A model generated the notes under the pieces. The model did no database searches and was not told the DNA's origin. It was given only the letters and a program-made list of their open reading frames with translations. Source: a virus. Taken from it: 40,933 nt of DNA. Every line of letters begins with the position of its first letter. Position 1 is the first letter of the stretch. Shown here piece after piece: positions 24,971 through 32,303 of this stretch. The stretch is from IMG/VR virus record IMGVR_UViG_3300047468_000081, positions 1-40,933 of that record; one strand, 5' to 3'. Made by a program: the position numbers and the translations under genes.

Positions 24971-25194
24971 GTGACGAGCAACTACCACCCCAGACCCCCG
25001 AGATCCCCGAGTCCATCACGCTCGAATACGGCGCAGTTGAGATAGAGCTGCGCGTGTTCCTGAACGGCGTCGAGCAATCAGACCGCGCCGCGGTCGCCAT
25101 CCTGTGCGCGACCCTCGCCACCCACTTCGAAACCCTCTTTACCGGCGAGCCTGCTGTCATCGCTCACCGAGTCAGCGAGCCCAAGCATGGCTAA
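24967..25194 (+). CDS. Early hypothetical acidic protein (75 aa)
   Basis: The ATG at 24967 overlaps the previous stop (ATGA). The protein begins MSDEQLPPQTPEIPESITLE and is acidic, followed by a helix (RAAVAILCATLATHFETLF). The ssb gene starts eight bases before its stop. It could modulate SSB or replication because of this tight linkage, but no motif supports that. Confidence 0.75.
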   Translation: MSDEQLPPQTPEIPESITLEYGAVEIELRVFLNGVEQSDRAAVAILCATLATHFETLFTGEPAVIAHRVSEPKHG

Positions 25195-25702
25195 CTCACG
25201 AAACGCGGTGCAGCTCCTCGGCCGCCTCGGCGCCGATGCCGAGCTGCGAAACACCAACAACGGCAAGAGCGTCTTGAACTGGCGAATGGCCACATCCGAA
25301 CAGTGGAAGGATGACCAAGGCAACAAGCAAGAGCGCGTTGAATGGCACTCGTGCGTAATGTGGGGGAACTACGCCGCCGCCGTCGCCAAGTACATGACGA
25401 AAGGCAAGCGCCTACACGCGTCCGGCAAGCTCCAGACGCGCAAGTGGACCGATAAGAACAACGTCGACCGCTACACCACCGAGATTGTCTGCGATGACCT
25501 CGTGTTGCTCGACGGTGGCACGGACGCCAAGCAGCCCTCGGCGGGCGCCCCTGCGGGCGGCTCGCGCGACTACAAGCCGCAGACGCAGTCACGCCGCCCC
25601 GACAACCAAGGTCTGTCTTGGGACCAGCCACAGACCACAGATGAGGCCATCGCCGCGAGCGATCCTGGTATCCACGGTGCCGACGACAATATTCCCTTCT
25701 GA
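25187..25702 (+). CDS. ssb: Single-stranded DNA-binding protein (171 aa)
   Basis: The N-terminal domain opens with MANSRNAVQLLGRLGADAEL and has the classic OB-fold pattern of bacterial SSB (N-x-V-x-LLGRLG at the start, W-R-A/M-x-T-x-E-x-W, then ERVEWH, KGKRLHASGKLQTRKW and VDRYTTEIV). A flexible Gln/Pro/Gly linker follows, ending in the acidic tip DDNIPF, close to the DDDIPF consensus that recruits replication and repair proteins. It binds single-stranded DNA at forks and during RecE/RecT recombination. A strong terminator follows 31 bases after its stop, so SSB closes this early operon. Identification is firm. Confidence 0.97.
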   Translation: MANSRNAVQLLGRLGADAELRNTNNGKSVLNWRMATSEQWKDDQGNKQERVEWHSCVMWGNYAAAVAKYMTKGKRLHASGKLQTRKWTDKNNVDRYTTEIVCDDLVLLDGGTDAKQPSAGAPAGGSRDYKPQTQSRRPDNQGLSWDQPQTTDEAIAASDPGIHGADDNIPF

Positions 25703-25733
25703 GCTATAACGCCCCTGTGCACATGCTGTGCAT

Positions 25734-25773
25734 GCCCCGCCGATCTGGACAGTCGGCGGGGCTTTTGTTTTTT
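25734..25773 (+). terminator. Strong intrinsic terminator after ssb
   Basis: GCCCCGCCGA (25734-25743) pairs with TCGGCGGGGC (25753-25762) around a 9-base loop, followed by TTTT-G-TTTTTT (25763-25773). It ends the first early rightward transcript and insulates it from the promoter at 25788. Confidence 0.93.
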
Positions 25774-25787
25774 GTACACGAAACCCA

Positions 25788-25816
25788 TTGACCGGGTTAT
25801 TCGCACACGATACTCC
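25788..25816 (+). promoter_or_regulatory. Putative sigma70-type promoter for second early unit
   Basis: TTGACC (25788-25793) and TACTCC (25811-25816) are 17 bases apart. The same -35 and a similar -10 occur upstream of the first early operon. The next ATG is 40 bases downstream with AAGGA before it. Confidence 0.45.
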
Positions 25817-25855
25817 TTCTCTTGCAGCACGGCGCTGCAGGGAAAGAAGGACACC

Positions 25856-26437
25856 ATGGCAAGCGGAATGCTCAGCACCGAGTGGAAGAAAGTCTTGTCG
25901 AAGCGCGTGCAGTTCCACGACATGCACGACTTCCACGACAGCTACACCGCGTCCATTTGGGACGGCAAGGAAAAGGCTTGGCGCGAATGGGTTGACCAAG
26001 CTGCCGCAGTCGAGAGCCGCGATGAGACGCTCGGCGCGCTTCTGTCCGCCGCACGCATCGAGCTGCGGCTCGGGATCGCGCACGATGACCTACAGACTGC
26101 GAAGGTTGCCGAGGCCATGGGGCTTGCAGCGGCGTTCAAGCTCCGTTTCAGCAGGCTCCCAACCCCGCGCATCCCATTCTGGAACGTTCGCGACTTTGTC
26201 GAGTTCCCCGACAATGAAGATCTCGTGAAGTGGCGCAAAGCGTACATCAAGTGGCACGCCCACGCAGACCTCGCGGAGAGCGCCGACACGCGCGATGACC
26301 TCCACGCCGAGCTGGACGCATGCGCGGACATCGAGCGCGCATTCGTTGGCGAGCACACCTACATGGCCTATGAGCGCACGGCTGCCCTGGCCGACTTCCT
26401 GGCCGCGAACACGTGGCTCCCCAAGGCGGCCCGCTGA
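25856..26437 (+). CDS. Hypothetical protein (193 aa)
   Basis: The start is ATG 25856 with AAGGA upstream; the frame extends further left but that part overlaps the terminator and promoter. The protein begins MASGMLSTEWKKVLSKRVQF. It is strongly helical, with aromatic-rich segments (HDMHDFHDSYTASIWDGK, IPFWNVRDFVEF) and no cysteine pairs or membrane segment. A 60-aa gene is coupled to its stop. No family was recognised; its own promoter suggests an early role distinct from the first operon. Confidence 0.8.
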   Translation: MASGMLSTEWKKVLSKRVQFHDMHDFHDSYTASIWDGKEKAWREWVDQAAAVESRDETLGALLSAARIELRLGIAHDDLQTAKVAEAMGLAAAFKLRFSRLPTPRIPFWNVRDFVEFPDNEDLVKWRKAYIKWHAHADLAESADTRDDLHAELDACADIERAFVGEHTYMAYERTAALADFLAANTWLPKAAR

Positions 26438-26619
26438 TGACCAAGCCTACCGGCCGCCCCCCAGGGCGGCCACGGCACCCCGTCCCGCACGTACGCCTCC
26501 ACGTCTACACCGAGAAATACGCCGCCGAATGGCTGGTAGCTCGAGCTGCCCAACTAGGCATCACACCAGGGCAGCTCATCGCCTATCTTGTCGACCGCGC
26601 AGCGTTGGAGCTACCCTAG
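26437..26619 (+). CDS. Small basic DNA-binding-like protein (60 aa)
   Basis: The protein begins MTKPTGRPPGRPRHPVPHVR. The GRPPGRPRHP stretch is similar to AT-hook type minor-groove binding segments, and a helical domain follows (AAEWLVARAAQLGITPGQL, then YLVDRAAL), which could be a ribbon-helix-helix or short HTH. It overlaps the previous stop by one base (TGATG). It may be a DNA-binding regulator; the target is unknown. Confidence 0.72.
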   Translation: MTKPTGRPPGRPRHPVPHVRLHVYTEKYAAEWLVARAAQLGITPGQLIAYLVDRAALELP

Positions 26620-26646
26620 CCGCTTACGGTCCAGATCAAGACGCAG

Positions 26647-26684
26647 CGCCCCGCCGGGATGGTCCCAGCGGGGCGTTTGTTTTT
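26647..26684 (+). terminator. Intrinsic terminator between convergent operons
   Basis: CGCCCCGC (26647-26654) pairs with GCGGGGCG (26668-26675), with an inner GGGA/TCCC pair, followed by TTTGTTTTT. It ends the rightward early unit just before the convergent leftward gene ending at 26684, whose stop codon touches the T-tract. Confidence 0.9.
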
Positions 26685-27343
26685 CAGCGGACGAACGTTT
26701 TCCACTCTGCGAGATCTTCCTCGCTCGGGATCGGGATCGCCGGGAGCTTCCGCTGCACGACCTCCCAGCCCTGCTTCATTTTGACCTCGGCTTCGATCTT
26801 CTGGTCGCGCTTCTCCTCGAGCAACTGCCGCATGGTCGCCGGCGTCACCAGCCCTGCGTTGACCATGGCTTGCGCCACATTCAGCTGAGCCTGATGCGAC
26901 CGTTCAGGCAAGCCGAGCCGAGCCTGGTACGCGAACGCGTCCCGCTCGACCTTGTCCCGCACGGCGCGCGCGTAGCTGTTCGGCTGTCGCTCCCACACGT
27001 GCCGCGCGTAGCCGTCGCCTCGCGCGTGCGCGTTGACGGTTGCCATCTCCGATGGCCGCGCTCCGCGGTTCGCTCGCGCACCCGCGCAGATCAAGCAGTC
27101 GCAGCCGGGCTCCGCAGCGGCGATGCCCGCTAGGCGGCTCGCCTCCTGCGCCCGCAACGCCTGCATGCGCTCCACGTCCCGCCGCACCAGACACGCAGGC
27201 GTGCACTGCGCGTAACCGCAGCTGCTGCAGCCCAACAGGTCGTCGACCTCGCGCCCCACCTCCAGCGTCATCATCGGCCGCTCTTTGGGCAGCGGTCGCC
27301 TCGAGGCTATCGCCGCCATGTTCCACGATTCTCTTCCAGCCAT
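26684..27343 (-). CDS. Cysteine-rich hypothetical protein, last gene of lysis block (219 aa)
   Basis: The start chosen is the ATG at 27343 (AGGTGA upstream); a GTG at 27352 directly after the previous stop is an alternative. The protein begins MAGRESWNMAAIASRRPL. Its N-terminal half contains GCSSCGYAQCTPACL and GCDCLICAG, enough cysteines for one or two metal sites. The C-terminal half is helical (VERDAFAYQARLGLPERSH, LLEEKRDQKIEAEVK). No membrane segment is present. It shares the transcript with the endolysin but nothing shows a lytic activity. Function unknown. Confidence 0.8.
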   Translation of the reverse strand: MAGRESWNMAAIASRRPLPKERPMMTLEVGREVDDLLGCSSCGYAQCTPACLVRRDVERMQALRAQEASRLAGIAAAEPGCDCLICAGARANRGARPSEMATVNAHARGDGYARHVWERQPNSYARAVRDKVERDAFAYQARLGLPERSHQAQLNVAQAMVNAGLVTPATMRQLLEEKRDQKIEAEVKMKQGWEVVQRKLPAIPIPSEEDLAEWKTFVR

Positions 27344-27352
27344 TACGCTCAC

Positions 27353-27451
27353 CTATCCCTTGATAAACAGCCAAACTGCAGTCACCGCGCACGCGACCCA
27401 TAGGGCGAACAGCACCCCGTGGAGCCGCTCCTCTTCGTGCCGCTTGGTCAC
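27353..27451 (-). CDS. Tiny membrane protein downstream of endolysin (32 aa), mini-holin candidate
   Basis: A GTG start at 27451 overlaps the endolysin stop in GTGA. The 32-aa product opens MTKRHEEERLHGVLFALWVA and ends AWLFIKG. A hydrophobic stretch of about 17 residues between charged ends makes a single transmembrane helix. Direct coupling to the endolysin points to a holin, antiholin or pinholin-type protein, although it is shorter than known examples. The following 219-aa gene starts immediately after its stop. It escapes usual gene-length cut-offs. Confidence 0.7.
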   Translation of the reverse strand: MTKRHEEERLHGVLFALWVACAVTAVWLFIKG

Positions 27452-27984
27452 AACCCCGTCTCCTGCAAACCCATCCAGCCCAGCACTGCAAGCGGCTTGT
27501 CTTTGCGAAGCACGATCGACACCTCATTGCCCTGGTTGCCGCCGAGCACCCAAAGGCCGTTGTTTTCCGTGCTTGCGTAGAACCCCACATGACCCGCAGT
27601 CGGGCCGGCTTCGGGTCGCGCATACACCAGGATGTCACCACGCCGCGGAGCCGACGTGGATTCCCTGCGTCCCTTGCTGTTGTTCCAGTTGATCCACGCC
27701 AGCGCCGACGCAGAGCGCGGCGATAGGATGCCCGCGCTTTCGCAGCACCAGCACGCGAACGCCGAGCACCAGGGCACCTCATCCGAGGTAGCGCGGTAGC
27801 TGGTCGCGGTGAAGTAGTCCGCAATGATCGGGTTTGTTCCCGTGCCTGCAACTTCGCGCTCGCCGATCTGTGTGATCGCAATCGCGAGCGCTGCGGGGAT
27901 GTCCATCTCATCCGCCATCAGCTTCACTGCTTTGCGGCCCTCGAACAGCCGCATCGTGTCTTCGAATCTGACCTTCTGTTCCAT
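27448..27984 (-). CDS. Endolysin, NlpC/P60-CHAP-like peptidase (178 aa)
   Basis: The C-terminal catalytic domain shows EVPWCSAFACWCC (Cys73 as likely nucleophile), a TGTNPIIADYFTATSY segment upstream of it, GDILVYARPEAGPTAGHVGF (His132) and WVLGGNQGNEVSI near the end. This arrangement matches the phage endolysin family of NlpC/P60-like cysteine peptidases (TIGR02594-type), which cleave peptide bonds in peptidoglycan. The N-terminal 30 residues are helical and polar with no signal sequence, so a holin or pinholin is needed for access or activation. GAGGA stands just before the ATG. The identification is based on motif order by eye. Confidence 0.9.
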   Translation of the reverse strand: MEQKVRFEDTMRLFEGRKAVKLMADEMDIPAALAIAITQIGEREVAGTGTNPIIADYFTATSYRATSDEVPWCSAFACWCCESAGILSPRSASALAWINWNNSKGRRESTSAPRRGDILVYARPEAGPTAGHVGFYASTENNGLWVLGGNQGNEVSIVLRKDKPLAVLGWMGLQETGL

Positions 27985-27990
27985 GTGTCC

Positions 27991-28077
27991 TCAGTGTGTA
28001 AGTAGCCAGCCAACGACCAGCCCCGCAGCGCCGCCGACCAGCGCTGCGAGGATGGATACTAAAACGCGCTCAAGCAT
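27991..28077 (-). CDS. Tiny membrane protein upstream of endolysin (28 aa), mini-holin candidate
   Basis: The ATG at 28077 gives MLERVLVSILAALVGGAAGL followed by VVGWLLTH, a 28-residue one-helix protein with a glycine-rich core and a short C-terminus. Just upstream a five-codon frame (ATG 28087 to TGA 28070) overlaps both the SF2 helicase stop and this start, so translation may pass from one to the next. The gene stops 6 bases before the endolysin ATG. The Gly-rich short helix recalls pinholins such as those of phage 21, but sequence similarity cannot be judged by eye. Confidence 0.66.
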   Translation of the reverse strand: MLERVLVSILAALVGGAAGLVVGWLLTH

Positions 28078-28086
28078 CGGCGAACA

Positions 28087-29700
28087 TTACGCGTGCGCAA
28101 CGTTGGGCGCAACAGGCTCGCTCACCACAACCGGGCGACCCTTTGCCCACGCGAGCATTTTACCCTTCGTGACTGCGTCAGGCTTCCAACCGTAGCGCGC
28201 GAGGCCATCGATAAGCGTCGACGCATCGCGGAGTGAGACGTTCGTAGGCAAGCCCGCCTTGCGCAGCAGCTTCGCTTGTTTGAGCGTGCACAAGCCGAGC
28301 GCCTTTCGCTCGCGAAGGTGCGCGTGCAGCTTGTCGGCGTCTGCGACTGTGATCGGCTCGTTGATCGTGAATCCCTTGTCACGCAGCATCGCCACGTCTG
28401 CGTCATGCGCGAGCACACCATCGATCACACGCTCCTCGCCCAAGATGTCGTCGAGCGACACGTGATTCCAAACGTACTGCGACTGTACTTGTTTGATGCG
28501 CCGCTCCTCGGCTTTCTCCGCGTCGACCTCGGCCGTAGCCGTGAGGATGAGTTCATCCATCTCCGCGCAGTTGAGCGAGAGCTGGCGAGCCCGCTCGCGC
28601 ACGTCATCGGGCAGGTCGCCGGCGAGCACATCGAACGGCGCCGACAGCCGCAGACCCGCAGTCCGCTCGGGAATGAAGTCGAGAATGAGGCACGCCGTCT
28701 TGCCCTCGGCGAGCCGTGTACCTCGGCCGATCATTTGCGTGATCAGCGCGCGAGACTTGGTCGGGCGCGCGAGCGCGATGCATGCCGTCTCGGGAGCGTC
28801 GAAACCCTCTGTGAGCAGCATCGCATTACACACAACCTGCGTCTCACGCGAGCGGTAACGCGCGAGCACGGCGGCGCGGTCCTCCTGCTTCATGCCGCCG
28901 TCGACCGACTCGGCTGCGAGGCCATAGCCACACAGGATCTCCGCCATGCGCTTCGACTGCTCGACGCCGACGCAGAAGCAGAGCGTCTGACGTAGCCCGA
29001 TCTGCTCCGACATCGGCAGCGCCATCTGATGCAATACCTCATCGCGGATCAACTCGGCTTGCAGCTCGTTTTGCGCGAAGTCGCCCGCACGCGTTTTGAT
29101 GCTCGACAGGTCGAGCGCGCCGACGCGCACTGACCGCAGCTCGAGTGGCACCAGGTAGCCGCCCTTGATGCCGTCTTTGATGTCGAACCGGTACGCGCAG
29201 CGCTCGAAGATCGAGCCGAGGCCGAGGCCGTCTAACCGGTCCGGCGTCGCAGTCACCCCGAGCACCAGCGCGTTCGGGAACCGGTCGAGGATGTTCCGGT
29301 AGCTCTTGGCCGCCGTGTGGTGCGCTTCGTCGATCACAATGAGGCTAAACGCCCCAGAGTCCCAGGCTTCCAGCCGCTTGCCTTGGAGCGTCTGTAAGCC
29401 TCCCAGAACCACGTCGACCTCATCCCGAGCGAAGGCACCGCCCGCCCGCTCGCCGGCCAGCTCCGTGGCGCAGCGGAGCCCGAACCGAGCCAGGGTCGCC
29501 CCGGCTTGCTCAAGCAGCTCGCGTCGGTGGGCCACGACGAGTACTCGACCCGCCGCGCGCTGAACCAGCTCAGCGGCGATGTACGAAAAGATCACAGTTT
29601 TCCCACACCCGGTGGCCAGCACTACCAGTTGGGAACGGTGTTTCTGATATCCGACAGCCAGCTCATTTACTGCGCATTCTTGGTACGGTCTAAGTTTCAT
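28087..29700 (-). CDS. SF2 DEAD/DEAH-like helicase (537 aa)
   Basis: Clear helicase motifs are visible: RPYQ near the N-terminus, Walker A ATGCGKT at 29-35, DEAH (IVIDEAHHTA) at 124-127, TATPDR at 150-155 and QMIGRGTR at 322-329. This is the arrangement of the restriction-helicase/RecG-like SF2 family with a C-terminal domain of about 180 residues. It would use ATP to unwind or remodel nucleic acid in replication or recombination. AAGG lies before the ATG, and the repeat array begins about 50 bases upstream. A restriction-type endonuclease domain is not seen, so a lone helicase is preferred. Confidence 0.93.
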   Translation of the reverse strand: MKLRPYQECAVNELAVGYQKHRSQLVVLATGCGKTVIFSYIAAELVQRAAGRVLVVAHRRELLEQAGATLARFGLRCATELAGERAGGAFARDEVDVVLGGLQTLQGKRLEAWDSGAFSLIVIDEAHHTAAKSYRNILDRFPNALVLGVTATPDRLDGLGLGSIFERCAYRFDIKDGIKGGYLVPLELRSVRVGALDLSSIKTRAGDFAQNELQAELIRDEVLHQMALPMSEQIGLRQTLCFCVGVEQSKRMAEILCGYGLAAESVDGGMKQEDRAAVLARYRSRETQVVCNAMLLTEGFDAPETACIALARPTKSRALITQMIGRGTRLAEGKTACLILDFIPERTAGLRLSAPFDVLAGDLPDDVRERARQLSLNCAEMDELILTATAEVDAEKAEERRIKQVQSQYVWNHVSLDDILGEERVIDGVLAHDADVAMLRDKGFTINEPITVADADKLHAHLRERKALGLCTLKQAKLLRKAGLPTNVSLRDASTLIDGLARYGWKPDAVTKGKMLAWAKGRPVVVSEPVAPNVAHA

Positions 29701-29749
29701 GTCCCAACCTTCTGGTGTGCAGTTCCTTGCCCCTACCGCCTAAATCAAT

Positions 29750-30031
29750 CGGTTCCCGATCGGTTCCCGCCGCCCCCTACTACGTAGGGGGGCGGCAAAT
29801 ACGGGAACCGCTCGGAAACCGCTTGTTTTGTAGGCGGTCCCTGCGGTTCCCAAATTTCGGGAACCGATCGGGAACCGATCGGGAACCGTTGGGAACCGCT
29901 GCCATTCTAGGACGTACGATCGTCGCCAAACCCTCCACAACCGGTTCCCATCGGTTCCCGTCACCCAAATTGGAGCGGTTCCCATCGGTTCCCTTTTGTA
30001 CGCCATCAGCGGCGGGAACCGATCGGGACCG
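29750..30031. repeat. GGGAACCG repeat array (candidate origin)
   Basis: Thirteen exact copies of GGGAACCG occur, six forward (starting 29803, 29859, 29870, 29881, 29891, 30014) and seven as CGGTTCCC (29750, 29761, 29844, 29942, 29952, 29976, 29986). Variants appear near 29813, 29835 and 30025. Many neighbours are 10 or 11 bases apart, so sites would face one side of the helix. A strong hairpin (29769-29796, GCCG-CCCCCTAC-tac-GTAGGGGG-g-CGGC) lies inside. The array sits in a 429-bp gene-free gap between the two helicase genes and looks like iterons of a replication origin or a dense array for a DNA-binding protein. Confidence 0.85.
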
Positions 30032-30064
30032 GCTTTCGAGCGCCGCCATCAGCTGCGTAAATCG

Positions 30065-30082
30065 CATTACGTAGACGTAATG
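30065..30082. promoter_or_regulatory. 18-bp palindrome with TTACG-N4-CGTAA core
   Basis: CATTACGT-AG-ACGTAATG is a perfect palindrome with a 2-base centre. It lies between the DnaB-like gene and the repeat array. The core TTACG-N4-CGTAA recurs at 32871-32884 and, slightly altered, at 23576-23590, so it may be an operator shared by three control regions. Confidence 0.55.
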
Positions 30083-30129
30083 TGAATGGGGGCAAGTGAT
30101 CAAGGGGCGTGCGGCCTTTTTCTCACACG

Positions 30130-31767
30130 TTATTCGGAAGCGGCGGCCGCGGCGGCGACTGCTGGACGGATGTACCCGCCCACGTTGGCTAGCTCGCCTG
30201 ACTCGAACATGTCGTCTATGACGCGCAACACGTCGGTCTTCTTACCTCCGACCACACGGTGCACGGCGCTCTTCGAGCTGCACTGATTGGTCGCGCACGC
30301 GGTCTTGATCTGCTCTCGAAGCAGGTCGTCGCGGCGATTCTCGCGGGCGGCTCGCGCGCGCGAAACCCGCTCGCTGCGCTCGTCCTCCATGCTCCGCTGC
30401 TTCGCCTCGACGTCGAGCGCTTCGCTTACCTGCTGCGTGTCATCGAACCGGATGTGAAACGTGGGCTTGTTCCAGCCGAACCGGTTCTTTGCGACCTCGA
30501 GTTCATAGATGCCCGGCAGCCCTGGCACAAAGCGCATGCCGATCAGCAGCTTGGCGGCGTACTCGATTGCGCCGCTTTCCTTCGAAGCACTGAGCGCGCT
30601 CGCGTTCGCTTTGGGGTCGCGAGACGCGTAGCCGCTGCGCGCCATCTCACTGATCGCGATGACCGTTACACCGCTCTTAGCGGTCGCTTTCAGCGTGCGG
30701 ACAAGCGCGTCCATGCGGTCGCGGCGAGTCTCGTGCAGCTCGGAAGCTTCGCAAGGTGCGGTCTGCAAGCTGTCGACGATCAGGACCGGTGGTCGCCCCG
30801 TCTGTACCGCAAGCCAACGGACCACGCGCGCCGCGTGCTCCACCGTGGCCATCTCGTTGTCAGGCATCGAGTCCGGGTCGACGAAAGCCAAAGAGCGGCC
30901 CACCACACTTTCGGCGTAGCGCGCGCGCGCCGCATGTCCGATATCCCCGCCGCCCTCGAAAAGCTGACGGGAAACGCCGGCGCGCTGTGCCATTCGCGAA
31001 AGAATGCCTCGCGACTCTTCATCGATCGCGAGATAGACGCACGCACAACCAGCCAGCTCCATGGAATCAAACCACCATGTAGCGAGCGATGTTTTGCCTG
31101 CACCTGGAGCCGCAGCGAGCACCACGAATGCGCCATGCGGTATCCCGCCACCCGTGGCCTCATCAAGCGTTGCAAACCCAGTTGCATGTCGAATACCGCT
31201 AAACCCTGCATCACATGCTCCAATCGCTTCGTGCATCAGTAGGCAAGTCGGCGGGCGCGGCGAGCCTTCCGCCTCTTGCTCGCGCTCGTCAGCTGCGTCG
31301 ATGTGCTGGCGAGCTTCCGAACGGTTGCCTTCGTCGAGCGCGACCTTCGCGCGCTTCGTGAACTCGTCGGCGAGCTGGCGATCGCGCTCGCGCCGTAGCA
31401 GCTCGAACAATCGAGTCGCGCCGTCTCCGCTCACCTCATACAGATCGAACGTCAGCTCAGTGTCTGACTCGCTCGGGTCGAGCGGGCCCATGATCTTCGA
31501 GAGCGAGCTTCGATAGCCGCCTAGCGCCGCTTCAAGCTCGGCTTGGATCGGCATGCGATCCGACTGGTCGCGCAGCAGCACGATCGTTTCGAATAGCCGT
31601 TGCTCATCAGCGCCGGTAAAGATCTCTGACGTGAGCCCCGAATCGCGGAACAGCGGGAGCACATCGTTGCGCAGCCATAAGCTGCGGAGCGCGACGTGCT
31701 GCAAACGCATGTAAGTGTCAGTCGATGCGGGTCGTTGGCGTGGCGCGGACAAGCGTGTTACCGTCAA
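30130..31767 (-). CDS. DnaB/RecA-like replicative helicase (545 aa)
   Basis: The start is TTG at 31767 with AGGAG six bases upstream. The N-terminal 190 residues are helical. The RecA-type core contains the Walker A segment AAPGAGKTS (around 219-227), VLIVDSLQ as Walker B (328-335) and a LDEATGGGIPHG entry loop just before the core, typical of DnaB/RadA-like phage helicases. The C-terminus carries a winged-helix-like stretch (QIKTACATNQCSSKSAVHRV) and an Ala-rich tail. It would unwind DNA ahead of host polymerase. A separate primase domain was not recognised. The origin-like array follows downstream of its stop. Confidence 0.87.
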   Translation of the reverse strand: MTVTRLSAPRQRPASTDTYMRLQHVALRSLWLRNDVLPLFRDSGLTSEIFTGADEQRLFETIVLLRDQSDRMPIQAELEAALGGYRSSLSKIMGPLDPSESDTELTFDLYEVSGDGATRLFELLRRERDRQLADEFTKRAKVALDEGNRSEARQHIDAADEREQEAEGSPRPPTCLLMHEAIGACDAGFSGIRHATGFATLDEATGGGIPHGAFVVLAAAPGAGKTSLATWWFDSMELAGCACVYLAIDEESRGILSRMAQRAGVSRQLFEGGGDIGHAARARYAESVVGRSLAFVDPDSMPDNEMATVEHAARVVRWLAVQTGRPPVLIVDSLQTAPCEASELHETRRDRMDALVRTLKATAKSGVTVIAISEMARSGYASRDPKANASALSASKESGAIEYAAKLLIGMRFVPGLPGIYELEVAKNRFGWNKPTFHIRFDDTQQVSEALDVEAKQRSMEDERSERVSRARAARENRRDDLLREQIKTACATNQCSSKSAVHRVVGGKKTDVLRVIDDMFESGELANVGGYIRPAVAAAAAASE

Positions 31768-32105
31768 GACGTGCTCCTCTGACTGGTGTGAGTTGCCGTT
31801 CCGACCTAGCTGGCCCTCTCAACCCTCGCTAACCGTGCCAAGCACACGGACCAAGCGTAGTTGAGGGGGCAGCACCCTTGGGGTCTGGGTGGCGCATAGG
31901 TGGTTCAGCAACCATGAACCAAGCCGCCGCATGCGCGCAAGTACATGCGCGAACGTGCCACGCGACCACGTGTGACGCGTCACGTCACGTCACGGCATGA
32001 GCCTACACAAGCGCTTGTGCGTACGACATCGCCATCCAACAACATTACTAGTCCGTACACTGAGATCTTGCGTGCGCTGGATCACTCGGGTTACACCTGG
32101 TCGCC
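31768..32105. promoter_or_regulatory. Divergent control region between helicase and recombination operons
   Basis: No gene is seen. Near the leftward start an inverted repeat CCCTCTCAAC (31814-31823) / GTTGAGGGGG (31860-31869) matches at nine of ten positions. On the rightward side GTGAC-GC-GTCAC is followed by two further GTCAC units (31972-31993), and a perfect 14-bp palindrome CACAAGCGCTTGTG lies at 32006-32019. These are probable operators. A good sigma70 promoter was not found by eye. Confidence 0.6.
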
Positions 32106-32180
32106 ATGACTGATGGCAGCGGGGCGAAAAGGCATGGCCAGCTTGGGCCGCCTTTCCCTGTCGGATTCTCGCGTTTGTCC

Positions 32181-32303
32181 ATGGAGGAGTGCCGCCAATG
32201 CGGGCGGCTCCGTCCCGAGGTTTTGGACGTCGCCGAGCCAACCCGCGTGTGGGCCCTGCTGCCCTGTTTCTTCTGCCCTCGGAAGCCCAAAGACCCCAAG
32301 TGA
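32181..32303 (+). CDS. Tiny CxxC/CxxC zinc-finger protein (40 aa)
   Basis: The start is ATG 32181; a 65-aa alternative from 32106 adds a Gly/Pro-rich stretch with weaker codon bias. Cysteines at residues 4, 7, 29 and 32 give CxxC-x21-CxxC, and a KPKDPK basic tail follows. The gene overlaps the following GTG start by four bases. Small zinc ribbons of this sort are common beside phage recombination genes; no specific function can be assigned. Confidence 0.65.
   Translation: MEECRQCGRLRPEVLDVAEPTRVWALLPCFFCPRKPKDPK

Noticed and set aside
26904-27911. Leftward 335-residue frame across the lysis genes
   Set aside because: It overlaps the endolysin and the 219-aa gene in a different frame and is very Arg-rich.
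29750-30031. CRISPR array
   Set aside because: Repeats are only 8-11 bp, occur in both orientations and lack uniform unique spacers.
29715-30103. Frames through the GGGAACCG array on both strands
   Set aside because: Their residues simply translate the repeat (REPLGNR-like); no ribosome site and no protein-like pattern.
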